A stretch of DNA of 64,000 bases from Telmatospirillum sp. (lineage in GTDB: Bacteria > Pseudomonadota > Alphaproteobacteria > Rhodospirillales > Magnetospirillaceae). The stretch is from the NCBI GenBank assembly GCA_031291415.1, contig JARLJB010000175.1, forward strand, positions 1 to 64,000. Direction: 5' to 3'. Of the stretch, positions 31,505-39,916 are shown in pieces; the stretch's first letter is position 1; each line of letters opens with the position of its first letter. A model generated the notes under the pieces. It was given only the letters and a program-made list of their open reading frames with translations, searched no databases and was not told where the DNA came from. The position numbers and the translations under genes are program-made.

Positions 31505-32141
31505 TCGCTATGCCAAGGCTTTCCTGGAAACGTTGGCGATGGTTGGCGTCTCCGCGCTGATCGCCATCGTCTGCGGCTTGATCTTCGCCATCGCCCTGGT
31601 CGCCACGGCGCCGGATGGCCTGTTCCCCAAGCCCCGTTTCAACAAAGCGTTGTCGGTCGTCGTCAATGTCTTTCGCGCCATTCCCTTCATCATCCTTCTG
31701 GTGGCGCTGCTGCCGTTTACCCGTCTTCTTGTCGGCACCACGCTCGGCGTGTGGGCCGCCGTCGTGCCTTTGAGCATCCATTTGATCGCGTTCTACACCC
31801 GCATCGCCCAGGTCAGCCTGAACGAGGTCGATCATGGTCTGATCGAGGCGGCCCGCGCCATGGGCTTCCGGCGTTACCACATCGTTCGACATGTCCTGCT
31901 GCCGGAGGCGTTGCCCGGCATCGTCGGCGGCATGACGGTGTGTGTGATCGCCATGATCAATTCATCGGCGATGGCCGGTGCGGTGGGGGCGGGAGGGCTC
32001 GGCGATCTTGCCATCCGCTATGGCTACGAGCGTTACGAAACGCAGGTGCTGTTCGAAATCATCGTTATCCTGATCAGCATGGTCACGTGCGTGCAGTTCG
32101 CCGGTGAGTGGCTGTCGCGGCAGGTCAATCACCGACGGTAA
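31485..32141 (+). CDS. metI: Methionine ABC transporter permease
   Basis: 218 aa inner-membrane protein with five or six helices, opening AKAFLETLAMVGVSALIA, and the EAA loop GLIEAARAMGFRRYHIVRHVLLPEALPG. C-terminal GAGGLGDLAIRYGYERY is characteristic of MetI. Two further in-frame ATGs follow within 12 bases; any would preserve overlap with metN. Confidence 0.93.
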   Translation: MSPMMIDRYAKAFLETLAMVGVSALIAIVCGLIFAIALVATAPDGLFPKPRFNKALSVVVNVFRAIPFIILLVALLPFTRLLVGTTLGVWAAVVPLSIHLIAFYTRIAQVSLNEVDHGLIEAARAMGFRRYHIVRHVLLPEALPGIVGGMTVCVIAMINSSAMAGAVGAGGLGDLAIRYGYERYETQVLFEIIVILISMVTCVQFAGEWLSRQVNHRR

Positions 32142-32211
32142 TCCATCCTTTCCACTGCTCTGGTGGCGCCACTTTCTTTGATTCGATCTTTCTTTGACTA
32201 TGGAATGTTGC

Positions 32212-32898
32212 ATGTCCAAATCGCAAACCCTGTCCATCGATTCTTCCCGCTACTTTGACGTCGCGACGCCGTTGCGCTTGCGCGACACCCTTTCCATCGA
32301 GGTCACGGCGCGCAGTTTTCCGCCGTATCTCGACGATCTGCGGGCCGATTGGGTGGCAAGCGTCGCCGTGCCGGCCTTCCGGATCGTCAAGGGGCAACGG
32401 GGTGTCGGCGCCGTGCGGAGCTTTTGCTCGATCGGCACCGGGACGGGCCTCGACGCGCTCGGGGCCGTCGAAGTTTTCGGTCCGACCCTGGTCGGGATCA
32501 CCGATGTCCATGACGAGGTGGTTGCCGCTGCCGCCGCCAACATCCGCGATAACCTCAGGGATGTCGGCAGTGTGACCGTGATCGCCGGCACCGGCGATCT
32601 TTTGTCGCCACTGGCGCCGGATCATCCGCGTTTCGACGTGATTTATGAAAACCTGCCGAACGTCCCGTTGGACGAGAGCGCGCCTCTGGAGAAGGATCGC
32701 ACCAGTTCCAATTTTTTCCCGTCGCGCCGGGAGAGCGTGCCCGAAAAGGTGAAGACCAACCTTCTGACTCTGCACTATGTCGCGTTGTTGCAAGCGAAGG
32801 ATTTTCTTGCCGCCGGGGGCGTCGTTTTGTCGATGCTGGGTGGTCGTGTGCCGCTGCAGAGTTTTCTCGACATGTCCGGTTTGGCCGGATATCTGTAA
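32212..32898 (+). pseudogene. SAM-dependent methyltransferase, 3' truncated by a transposon
   Basis: Class I methyltransferase: FCSIGTGTGLDALGAVEVFG is the AdoMet-binding glycine loop, followed by VIAGTGDLLSPL, FDVIYENLPNVPL (NPPY-like position) and GGVVLSMLGGRVPL. The frame runs directly into the left end of the transposon, and the TAA stop is inside the TGTAACGG terminus. Related methyltransferases continue further, so the C-terminal part is missing. It is not found after the right end of the element, which implies a deletion. Activity of the remaining 228 aa is doubtful. Confidence 0.8.
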
Positions 32899-33062
32899 CG
32901 GCCTGCATCCATAAACCGTCCGACCAGCATTGATCGGCTTTTCCGGCCCGAATTACCTGCGACCAACCGGGCCGTCGGCCAGGATTATCTGCGAATGAAC
33001 CTGCAATCGTCGACGCCGGCCTGCAATCATCCGGGATCGGCCCGAATTATCTGCAACTGACC
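32894..33062. repeat. Left terminal inverted repeat of the transposon
   Basis: Starts TGTAACGGCCTGCATCC and contains three GAATTAYCTGCRA/GGATTATCTGCGA-like units plus CCTGCAATCGTC and CCTGCAATCATC repeats, the likely transposase-binding sites. Confidence 0.85.
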
Positions 33063-33067
33063 GGCCC

Positions 33068-34039
33068 TTAAATTGGCAAGCCCGCCGCCAGCAGCTTGCC
33101 GCGGATCTCGGCGGCGCGCTCCGCGTCGAGTTCGTTGTTGAATAGCGCCTTGAATTCCGCCGGTTTAGCATCGAACACTTCCACCAAATCCTTCATCCGA
33201 TAGCCATGTCGGGTTAGCGTCGGTTCCATATCATCAATATGCCGCGACATAACGGTTTCAACCGTTTCGGCCGACACCGGCCCGCCGCCAATGTCGTATC
33301 CGGCCTCCAACGCCCGGCTGAGGTGCAACTGGATCTGCAAGGGCGTCCGCAGCTTGGTTGAGAGCATCACGATAGCGTCCTCAGCCAGAATCGAGTCGAC
33401 CGGTGTCTTTCCTTCGGTGCATTCGTGCAGCAGCCACTCGATATATTCGCGCTGGTGGGTGGCGATGCCGTCGAGGGTGAAGAACGCAGTGCGATAGCCT
33501 ATTTCTTCCATCGTGTCCTTGAGCAGATCGTTTCGTAACTTGGGATGGCCTGCGAGCACGACGGACAACAAACCGTCCACGTCTTGGGCCAACTCCATCA
33601 GCCGTTTCAAGCCGGTTAACGTGTGGCCGTTGAGATCATGAGCCTCGTCGACGAGCAAGACGACGGGCCTCTTACCCTTCACGATCAATTCCTGAAGCTG
33701 TCGATCGCGGTCCTCGATCTTTTTTGGGATTTTCACCCGATCTTTTGCCGACAAGTCATAGTACAGCGCTTCAATCAGAGTGCCGAGTTTAACGTTGTGT
33801 TTGTCTACAGCCACGGACTTTGACACGATGATTTTCTTTTCTTCTTTGAGTGCCTTCGTTAACCGGCGCAGCAACACCGTTTTTCCGCTTCCCACGACAC
33901 CACAGACCGCGATGAGCTTTCCTTCCCAGATGGCGCCCTTTATATCTTTCAGCAGTTGCTTATGGTGGGCGGTTTCATAATAGCCGACATGGTCGAGCGG
34001 CTTCCCCAAACTGTAATGCTCCATCACGTCAACCCGCAT
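33068..34039 (-). CDS. tniB: TniB/ExeA-like transposition ATPase
   Basis: 323 aa AAA ATPase. Walker A GVVGSGKT (47-54) and Walker B RPVVLLVDEAHDL with D130 and E131, followed by an ExeA-like body (HTLTGLKRLMELAQDVDGLLSVV region). In Tn5053 and Mu-like systems this protein selects targets and activates the transposase. Its start overlaps the transposase gene by 11 nt, so the two are made together. Confidence 0.88.
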   Translation of the reverse strand: MRVDVMEHYSLGKPLDHVGYYETAHHKQLLKDIKGAIWEGKLIAVCGVVGSGKTVLLRRLTKALKEEKKIIVSKSVAVDKHNVKLGTLIEALYYDLSAKDRVKIPKKIEDRDRQLQELIVKGKRPVVLLVDEAHDLNGHTLTGLKRLMELAQDVDGLLSVVLAGHPKLRNDLLKDTMEEIGYRTAFFTLDGIATHQREYIEWLLHECTEGKTPVDSILAEDAIVMLSTKLRTPLQIQLHLSRALEAGYDIGGGPVSAETVETVMSRHIDDMEPTLTRHGYRMKDLVEVFDAKPAEFKALFNNELDAERAAEIRGKLLAAGLPI

Positions 34040-35687
34040 GGTCCTCTGCCGCCTTCTTGTCTCGAAAATAGTCGCGGACGCGCGCCAGAATGGCGCTACG
34101 CACCAAGGTCTCGGTCACCAATTGCTCGATGAACACCTTGTCGTCGTCATGCAAACGAGCCAGCGGCGTTGCCAGTTCGTTGGCGATCGCCAGCTTGGCA
34201 GCGACCTTGTTTGGGAACCGATATTCGAAAGCTTCCGCGTCGAAAGGCTGCTTTGGCACCTCGACCTGGCCGCCGGTCGGCACCAGCCGAATCTCACTGC
34301 CGGCGAGGGCGGCGATCGGGACGTTCAGCCTGTCGGCCAGGGCGCGAATCTTGGCTGCCAGGTCATCGGCCTTTCCGCGCTTCAGCGTCCGATATCTGTT
34401 GAGCGGAATGGGGCCAGATATGGGATAGAACGGCCCGAATTTCTCGCCGTCGAACTCGACATACAGCTCTGCGTCGAAAAGCCCCAACAGCAGCACGACG
34501 GACTCGCCGGCCAGCTCGGGCGCCACCTCGTAAGCAGTTCCGTCCACGGACACCCGCGCATCGACGCCGACCTTGCGCCGCTCCGGCTCCCTGGCAAAGC
34601 GGCAGAACATCTCCCAACCGCACATCTCCCGGATTCCTTCCGGCGGCAGGTTTCCCAGCCAGTCATCCAGGCGGGAATGTACTTCCGATCGATGTTGGCG
34701 CTGATTGTAGTCGGTCACCAAATAGTGCATCAGCCATTCATTGGCCTGCTGTTCCGTCTCGGGCTTGTGAAAATGATACAGCGTTTCGTGCGCTTCTTTG
34801 ATTGTGCGGAACGGTCGCTCGACCTTGCCCTTGGACCTGGCCGTAACACGCTCGCCGTCCTTGCCGGCCGGGATGTGTGTTTGCCAATCGACGCCGAGGG
34901 CGGTCATGACGTTCTGGAAGACGCGGCTCTTGGCGACCGGCCCGTTGTCGAGATAGATCATCTTCGGCCGCCCCTGGAACGGGAACCCCCCGACCTTCGG
35001 CGCCATAGCGTTGAAGAGAAAGCGCAACGCCGATTCAGCATCCTCACCATAGACGCAACGATATTCCACGTAGCCCACGCCGCTTCGGTCATCGACGACG
35101 CTGAACAGCATCAGCGTCGGCGGTCCTTTGGTCGGATCGACCCACGGCGGCGCCTCGATGTGCTTCAGGTCTGAGGGCGACATATCGAATTGCCAGCACT
35201 CATTGCTGCGCTCGGCCTGAAAGCGCACCGCCGGCGGCTGCCGCCGCAAGCGCGTCTGGTCGAGATGCCACTGATTGATATAATCGTTGACGGTACTCTT
35301 GGTCAGCAGCCCGGGAGGAGGCTTGACCAGACCATCGGGAGTCTCGACGCCGTGCTTCTCAAGCAGCTCGATTGCTCGTGGTGTCGATATATGCCGCCCA
35401 TTCTTGTTCGTGGTCCGCAGCTTCAGCGCCGCTACCAGTTCGCAGTATCGCTCCAGTTCGGATTTCGGCAGAATTCTCGGTTTACCCCGATCGGCACGGT
35501 GCGCGGCGCGCGGTTTAACCAGATCGTTGAGCGCCCGATAGATCGAACTGGGCGACACGCCATAAAGGCCGGCGACGGCCGCCACCTGATCGGCGCGCTC
35601 CTGGCTCTTGCCGGGCAGGCGATCGAGGCGCTGCCGCAGTTGCAGCAACGACTCCGCAGGAATTTGCTTTCGCCGCCCGGTTGACAT
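34029..35687 (-). CDS. tniA: TniA-like DDE transposase
   Basis: 552 aa integrase-core transposase. N-terminal helix-turn-helix (VAAVAGLYGVSPSSIYRAL), DDE core with Asp in WQFDMSPSD, Asp in MIYLDNGPV and Glu in KGKVERPFRTIKE, and a C-terminal Mu-type beta domain (RVSVDGTAYEVAPEL). Intact. The ATG was preferred to a TTG eight codons upstream. Confidence 0.9.
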   Translation of the reverse strand: MSTGRRKQIPAESLLQLRQRLDRLPGKSQERADQVAAVAGLYGVSPSSIYRALNDLVKPRAAHRADRGKPRILPKSELERYCELVAALKLRTTNKNGRHISTPRAIELLEKHGVETPDGLVKPPPGLLTKSTVNDYINQWHLDQTRLRRQPPAVRFQAERSNECWQFDMSPSDLKHIEAPPWVDPTKGPPTLMLFSVVDDRSGVGYVEYRCVYGEDAESALRFLFNAMAPKVGGFPFQGRPKMIYLDNGPVAKSRVFQNVMTALGVDWQTHIPAGKDGERVTARSKGKVERPFRTIKEAHETLYHFHKPETEQQANEWLMHYLVTDYNQRQHRSEVHSRLDDWLGNLPPEGIREMCGWEMFCRFAREPERRKVGVDARVSVDGTAYEVAPELAGESVVLLLGLFDAELYVEFDGEKFGPFYPISGPIPLNRYRTLKRGKADDLAAKIRALADRLNVPIAALAGSEIRLVPTGGQVEVPKQPFDAEAFEYRFPNKVAAKLAIANELATPLARLHDDDKVFIEQLVTETLVRSAILARVRDYFRDKKAAEDHAG

Positions 35688-35794
35688 TCGCGCCGGCCCT
35701 GTCGAGTGCAATTATGGAGCGAACGGGTATCATATCGAGTCCTTGAACGGCGAAATAGCCAAGCCCGCTATGATCGGCCAAGAAAGGTACACCC

Positions 35795-36433
35795 ATGTTG
35801 GCTATACCGATGAAGGTCGCCCGCATCTATCTCCGGGTCAGCACCGACGAACAGGATCTCACGCGTCAGGCAGTCATCGAGGACAGCACCCGGCAGGCTG
35901 GCTTTTACGTGGCCGGTGTCTATCGGGAGAAGGCGTCAGGCGCGCGGGCTGATCGGCCCGAACTGCTACGCATGATCGCTGACCTCCAACCGGGCGAAGT
36001 GGTGGTGGCGGAGAAGATCGATCGCATCAGCCGCCTTCCGTTGGCCGAGGCCGAGCAATTGGTCGGATCGATCCGCGCGAAAGGCGCCCGCCTGGCGGTG
36101 CCCGGCGTCGTCGATTTGTCCGAGCTAGCGGCCGAGGCCGACGGAGTTGCAAAGATCGTCCTTGAATCGGTTCAGGACATGCTCTTGAAGCTCGCGCTGC
36201 AAATGGCGCGCGACGACTATGACACGCGGCGCGAACGGCAGCGTCAGGGCGTGCAACTCGCAAAGGCCGAGGGGAAATATCCCGGCCGCATTCCCGACAC
36301 CACCACCCATCAGCGGATTATCGCTCTGCGAACCGCGAATCACACGATCGCACGGACAGCGGAATTGGCTGGATGCAGCAAGAGCCAGGTCAAGCGGATA
36401 TGGGCGCAGCATGTGGCGGCGGTGAAGGAATAG
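35795..36433 (+). CDS. Serine recombinase (transposon resolvase)
   Basis: 212 aa resolvase/invertase. The catalytic Ser is in ARIYLRVSTDEQD; then VVAEKIDRISRLPLAEAEQL and a C-terminal helix-turn-helix HTIARTAELAGCSKSQVKRIW. In TniAB transposons it resolves cointegrates at a res site, probably in the short gap upstream. An ATG five codons downstream is an alternative start. Confidence 0.9.
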   Translation: MLAIPMKVARIYLRVSTDEQDLTRQAVIEDSTRQAGFYVAGVYREKASGARADRPELLRMIADLQPGEVVVAEKIDRISRLPLAEAEQLVGSIRAKGARLAVPGVVDLSELAAEADGVAKIVLESVQDMLLKLALQMARDDYDTRRERQRQGVQLAKAEGKYPGRIPDTTTHQRIIALRTANHTIARTAELAGCSKSQVKRIWAQHVAAVKE

Positions 36434-36624
36434 CCGTAGGAGCGCGTTCGACACCGTACGAACAGGAATTTGTTCCGCCCCGTCCGCTCCCTTTTCCGGA
36501 TTCCCAGTGTGGCTCACGTTATTGCCTATATCGATCGCAATATGCGCCCTCTCCCCGTGTTGCCGTTTCGCTCTTCGCATGTTACCCACGCCTGACGAGA
36601 GTCCATTGGGTGGGAGAGCGGAAC

Positions 36625-38100
36625 GTGGCCATCTACTTGCAGCTTGACGGCGTCAAGGGCGACGCAACCCAGCAGAATCACGTCGGATGGACCGATATCG
36701 GGACGATGGATTGGCATGTTGGCCGCGTCCTGAATACGCTGGCCGGTGCGACCGCCAACAACCGGCACGACGGCGGGATCGAGGTTGGCGAGATAAAGCT
36801 TTCCAAAACCAGCGACGGGTCATCCGTGCGCCTGGAGCAGATGGCCCTGAGCGGAAGCAGAAGCGGCACGGCCAAAATTCATCTGGCCGCCAGCGGAAAC
36901 CCGGGCAACAACGTCCTGGAATATACCCTGTCGAACGTGCTGGTGTCGGGATACCACCTCACCGTCGAGAACGATCGGCCGATCGAGCGGATCAGCCTGA
37001 ACTTCACCAAGATGGAGATGGCCTACATCCCCTTCGATTCCCGGAACCAGCCGCAAGCCCCCCTGAGAGCCTCCGTGGACTTGGCCAAGCTGAGTGGTTC
37101 CCATACGTCCCCGCATACGCGCCATGCCCGGCGCGAACGGCGAAAGGCTGCGCGCGACAAGGTTCACGCCGCCGCCAGGAAGACGGGAACCAAGGTCTAC
37201 GCTTGGCAAACCATCCCGGAAGTCGACCTCGGATCAGCGGACGGTTTCCGCATTGTCGGCTATCCCGGAGCGGAACCGTTGTTGCGGGCGCCCGCCGAAC
37301 GCGACAACCAATTGGTTGCGACGCTCTACCAAATATTAGCCCGGAATCCGAAGGTGGCCCAGAACCTGCGGAACCACTGCAAAGGCGAAGGGCTTGAGAT
37401 GCCGGCTGCTGGTTCGGAAGCGGAGGCGATCCATGCCGCCGATCTGACGATGATGGGGCTGATCGGGCTGCGCGGCGGCTCCGGTCTTTCTTGTGTCGAG
37501 CGGCCGATTGTCGGTTCCGCGAACGATCTCTCCCCCCAGGGCTTCGAGACCATTTTTAAACGGGAGTGGCAAACAGGGGTGAGCGAGCGGCTGCACCATC
37601 CATCGGATGCCAGTGGCGTTACCCTTGGGGCCGGGTACGACATGAAAGGTAAGTTTGACTCTCAGATTAAAGCCGATCTGATCGCCGTCGGCGTTGACGC
37701 CAAGACGGCGGAGGCCGTGTCAGACGCAACTGGTAGATATGGAGCACGAGCCGACGATTTTTGCCGAGACAATCACGATTTGATCGTGATGCCAGAGCCG
37801 CAACAAAGGGCGTTGTTGCAGGTAGAACTGCCACGTCATCTTAAGAAGATCGCGATAGCATTATCGCCGTCAGTAAGGCAACGGTTGTTTGTTCATGAAT
37901 TCGACGCCCTGGCCTCATTCTTCTACACCCTGGACCCGTCAGCCGCACCAGCCCTCATGAACGCATTGAACGGAGGAGATTTGGAAGCGGGGGCCAACCT
38001 CTTTTCTCTTTACGTCCACTCCGGGAAAAAAATATCGCTCGAACTGACCAAGCGGCGTGGATTGGAAAAAGCGATGTTTGTCGAAGGGCGTTACGTATGA
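36625..38100 (+). CDS. Hcp-lysozyme fusion, type VI secretion effector
   Basis: 491 aa protein with two recognisable parts. Residues 1 to about 158 are Hcp: AIYLQLDGVKGDATQQNHVGW, VGEIKLSKTSDGSS, LEYTLSNVLVSGYHL and ISLNFTKMEMAYIPFD, the tube subunit of T6SS. After a linker and an alpha-rich middle, residues from about 305 form a pesticin/phage T4-type muramidase with Glu314 (KREW), Thr333 and Asp339 in SGVTLGAGYDM as the expected E-T-D catalytic set. It should be delivered through the tube lumen into the target periplasm and cut peptidoglycan. Start is GTG with GGAGAG 7 bp upstream; upstream codons overlap the resolvase and are not Hcp-like. Its stop overlaps the next gene. Confidence 0.88.
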   Translation: MAIYLQLDGVKGDATQQNHVGWTDIGTMDWHVGRVLNTLAGATANNRHDGGIEVGEIKLSKTSDGSSVRLEQMALSGSRSGTAKIHLAASGNPGNNVLEYTLSNVLVSGYHLTVENDRPIERISLNFTKMEMAYIPFDSRNQPQAPLRASVDLAKLSGSHTSPHTRHARRERRKAARDKVHAAARKTGTKVYAWQTIPEVDLGSADGFRIVGYPGAEPLLRAPAERDNQLVATLYQILARNPKVAQNLRNHCKGEGLEMPAAGSEAEAIHAADLTMMGLIGLRGGSGLSCVERPIVGSANDLSPQGFETIFKREWQTGVSERLHHPSDASGVTLGAGYDMKGKFDSQIKADLIAVGVDAKTAEAVSDATGRYGARADDFCRDNHDLIVMPEPQQRALLQVELPRHLKKIAIALSPSVRQRLFVHEFDALASFFYTLDPSAAPALMNALNGGDLEAGANLFSLYVHSGKKISLELTKRRGLEKAMFVEGRYV

Positions 38101-38651
38101 AGCTGCTTTTTTCTGTCTGGTTGCTGGCTGCCGCCCTGTTGCCCTGTTATGCCCTTGCCGCCGAGCCCGTTCGTCTACCCGACTGGCTGGTCGGGAAATG
38201 GCGGGTCGTCGAAATCTACGAGGATGACGACGCCGCCTACCAATCGGAGATAGGTGGATCTCCGGATTTCGAACCCAAACTTTGGTATGCCGGGCGTACC
38301 CTTGATGTTACGGCGGACAGCATCCGCATGGACTTGCCGCTGAGGCACCCTGTTCCGCACGTGGAGCCGCACACGGAAGATGAACTCTGTACTGATTTCA
38401 CCGCCATCAACGAAGAACAGGGAACCCGGCGACAATTTCTGAAGGAATGGCTTGGCGTTGACATCTTGCGGGAAGGCCACTTTCCTCGGCGACCGGAGCC
38501 GGTTGTCGCTTTGAAGATTGCTTGTGGAAACAAGGCTCACTCGCGCAATGTCGGAGGCTGGCTGATCTTTCATCCAAATGCCGACACCATCGAGACAACC
38601 TTCGGGGGGCACGGCTATCTGGTGCTGCGGCGGGTCAAGCCGAGGTCATGA
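38097..38651 (+). CDS. Secreted protein, probable immunity to the Hcp-lysozyme
   Basis: 184 aa protein with a clear signal peptide (LLFSVWLLAAALLPCYALAA) and a beta-rich mature part with DWLVGKWRVVEIYED and GGWLIFHP. No family recognised. The ATG overlaps the effector stop (ATGA), the usual layout of toxin-immunity pairs, and a periplasmic location is right for protection against a peptidoglycan-cleaving enzyme. Immunity function is inference from position and export signal. Cys residues (two in the mature chain) may form a disulfide. Confidence 0.7.
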   Translation: MKLLFSVWLLAAALLPCYALAAEPVRLPDWLVGKWRVVEIYEDDDAAYQSEIGGSPDFEPKLWYAGRTLDVTADSIRMDLPLRHPVPHVEPHTEDELCTDFTAINEEQGTRRQFLKEWLGVDILREGHFPRRPEPVVALKIACGNKAHSRNVGGWLIFHPNADTIETTFGGHGYLVLRRVKPRS

Positions 38652-38860
38652 GAACCTTTTCTCGGTGCGGTGGTCGAACTCCGTCCATCCGTGATCTTCC
38701 GCTCATGGCCCGACTCGCCCGCTCGGCGTGCCTCAGCTTTCTTGACAGCGCCATCGGGCAAATTGAGGCGTCCGAGTTCGGCCGGATAGCCGACGCGCGT
38801 CGGCGGCAAGGACAATACTGGTTGGCCCCATAAACCTACTATTGCGCGCCGGGTCGCGTG
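38652..38860. other. Gap between the immunity gene and the right transposon end
   Basis: About 210 bp with no supported gene and no clear terminator. Confidence 0.4.
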
Positions 38861-39033
38861 AGTCCGTCAGTCGCAGATAATCCTGGCTGAGTCCTGATGA
38901 TTGCAGGCCAGCGTCGACGATTGCAGGTTCAGTTGCAGATAATCCTGGCCGACCGCCCGGCTGGTCGCGTTTAATTCCGGCCGGATAAGCTGATCAATGC
39001 AGGCCGGACGGTTTATGAACGCAGGCCGTTACA
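38861..39033. repeat. Right terminal inverted repeat of the transposon
   Basis: Reverse complement starts TGTAACGGCCTGCGTTC and aligns with the left end over about 165 bp, including the GGATTATCTGCAACTG and CCTGCAATCGTCGACG units. Confidence 0.85.
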
Positions 39034-39068
39034 CCTATGCAGTGCTGCAGTCGACGGCAGGCTAAACT

Positions 39069-39665
39069 ATGGGATATTCACTGCTCGATCTATTGGCCTT
39101 GATGCAGGGCCATTTCGCTGAAGGATTGACGGTGGAGGGAGTGGCCTCGCCGGAGGCGGCCCTGGTCTTGTCGTTGCTTCCCGACGATCCCGCGCTGCCG
39201 CTGGCGCAGCTGGCGCCCAGTTCGCATCCCGTCGCCGCTCTGGTAGCGGCAACGCATGGGCTGGATCCTGCGTGGACGGAAGTGCTGGGATCGCTGGCGC
39301 CGGTCCTGCCCTGGCGTTTCACCTATGCGCCGCGCGCCGATGCACCGGGGCTGGAAAATCGCATGGCATGGGCTGAAATCGTCGGTCCGGCGGCGCCGCT
39401 CCGAAACGATCGGGTCGGTTTCGGCCTGACCTTCATCGATCGCGACACCTACTATCTGCCGCATCGTCATCCGGCGGTCGAACTTTATAATGTCGTGACG
39501 GGAAGGGCGCTTTGGACCCTCGATGGCGTCACTGCGCCGCGACCGCCCGGCTCCTTCATCCTGCATCCGTCGTCGGCCGTCCACGCCATGCGGACGTTGG
39601 GCGATCCGATGCTGGCGATCTATTCCTGGAGCGGTGACATCGTGTCTCCGACCATCTACGCCTGA
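39069..39665 (+). CDS. DMSP-lyase-family cupin
   Basis: 198 aa single-domain cupin of the dimethylsulfoniopropionate lyase family (DddQ-like size). Metal ligands are visible: His132, His134, Glu138 in PHRHPAVELY, with Tyr140 as the usual catalytic base position and His172 in HPSSAVHAM. It could cleave DMSP to dimethylsulfide and acrylate or act on a related sulfonium compound. It begins 35 bp after the transposon end, so its native promoter may have been displaced. Ribosome binding site is weak. Confidence 0.78.
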   Translation: MGYSLLDLLALMQGHFAEGLTVEGVASPEAALVLSLLPDDPALPLAQLAPSSHPVAALVAATHGLDPAWTEVLGSLAPVLPWRFTYAPRADAPGLENRMAWAEIVGPAAPLRNDRVGFGLTFIDRDTYYLPHRHPAVELYNVVTGRALWTLDGVTAPRPPGSFILHPSSAVHAMRTLGDPMLAIYSWSGDIVSPTIYA

Positions 39666-39801
39666 CCATAAGTTTTTTTTCCTTGCAACTCCCGGCTGTC
39701 CACATAACGATGATACCACCGGGCGAAACAGAGAATCCGTCTGACGACCTTGCATAACGCGGCAACCGGGTTGCCTTGCCGCAAGCGGTAGAGAACAAGA
39801 G

Positions 39802-39853
39802 AAGCCGCTCACTGACGCCACATGATAAATGTGCGGAGTGGGCGGCTTTTTTA
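39802..39853 (+). terminator. Rho-independent terminator
   Basis: Arms AAGCCGCTCACT and AGTGGGCGGCTT pair almost perfectly, followed by a T-run; an inner CACAT/ATGTG stem extends it. Ends transcription of the cupin gene ahead of the chemoreceptor gene. Confidence 0.75.
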
Positions 39854-39916
39854 TTTAATAAATAACAATAATTTCATACCGGTTTAATCGGCATGAAGTA
39901 AATGGGAGAGTCCTCA

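Larger units (their letters stand above)
32894..39033. mobile_element. TniA/TniB-type transposon carrying a T6SS effector-immunity pair
   Basis: A 6.14 kb element. Both ends begin TGTAACGGCCTGC and are inverted repeats over about 165 bp. Gene order: TniB-like ATPase and TniA-like DDE transposase (minus), serine resolvase (plus), Hcp-lysozyme and its putative immunity gene (plus). The flanking 5-mers are ATATC and CCTAT, so no target-site duplication remains. The set of transposase, ATPase and resolvase is the Tn5053/Tn552/Mu-like plan. Confidence 0.85.

Noticed and set aside
36373-36624. 84-codon upstream extension of the Hcp-lysozyme gene
   Set aside because: Overlaps the resolvase end; Hcp proteins begin at AIYL-type sequence, and the GTG there has a good binding site.
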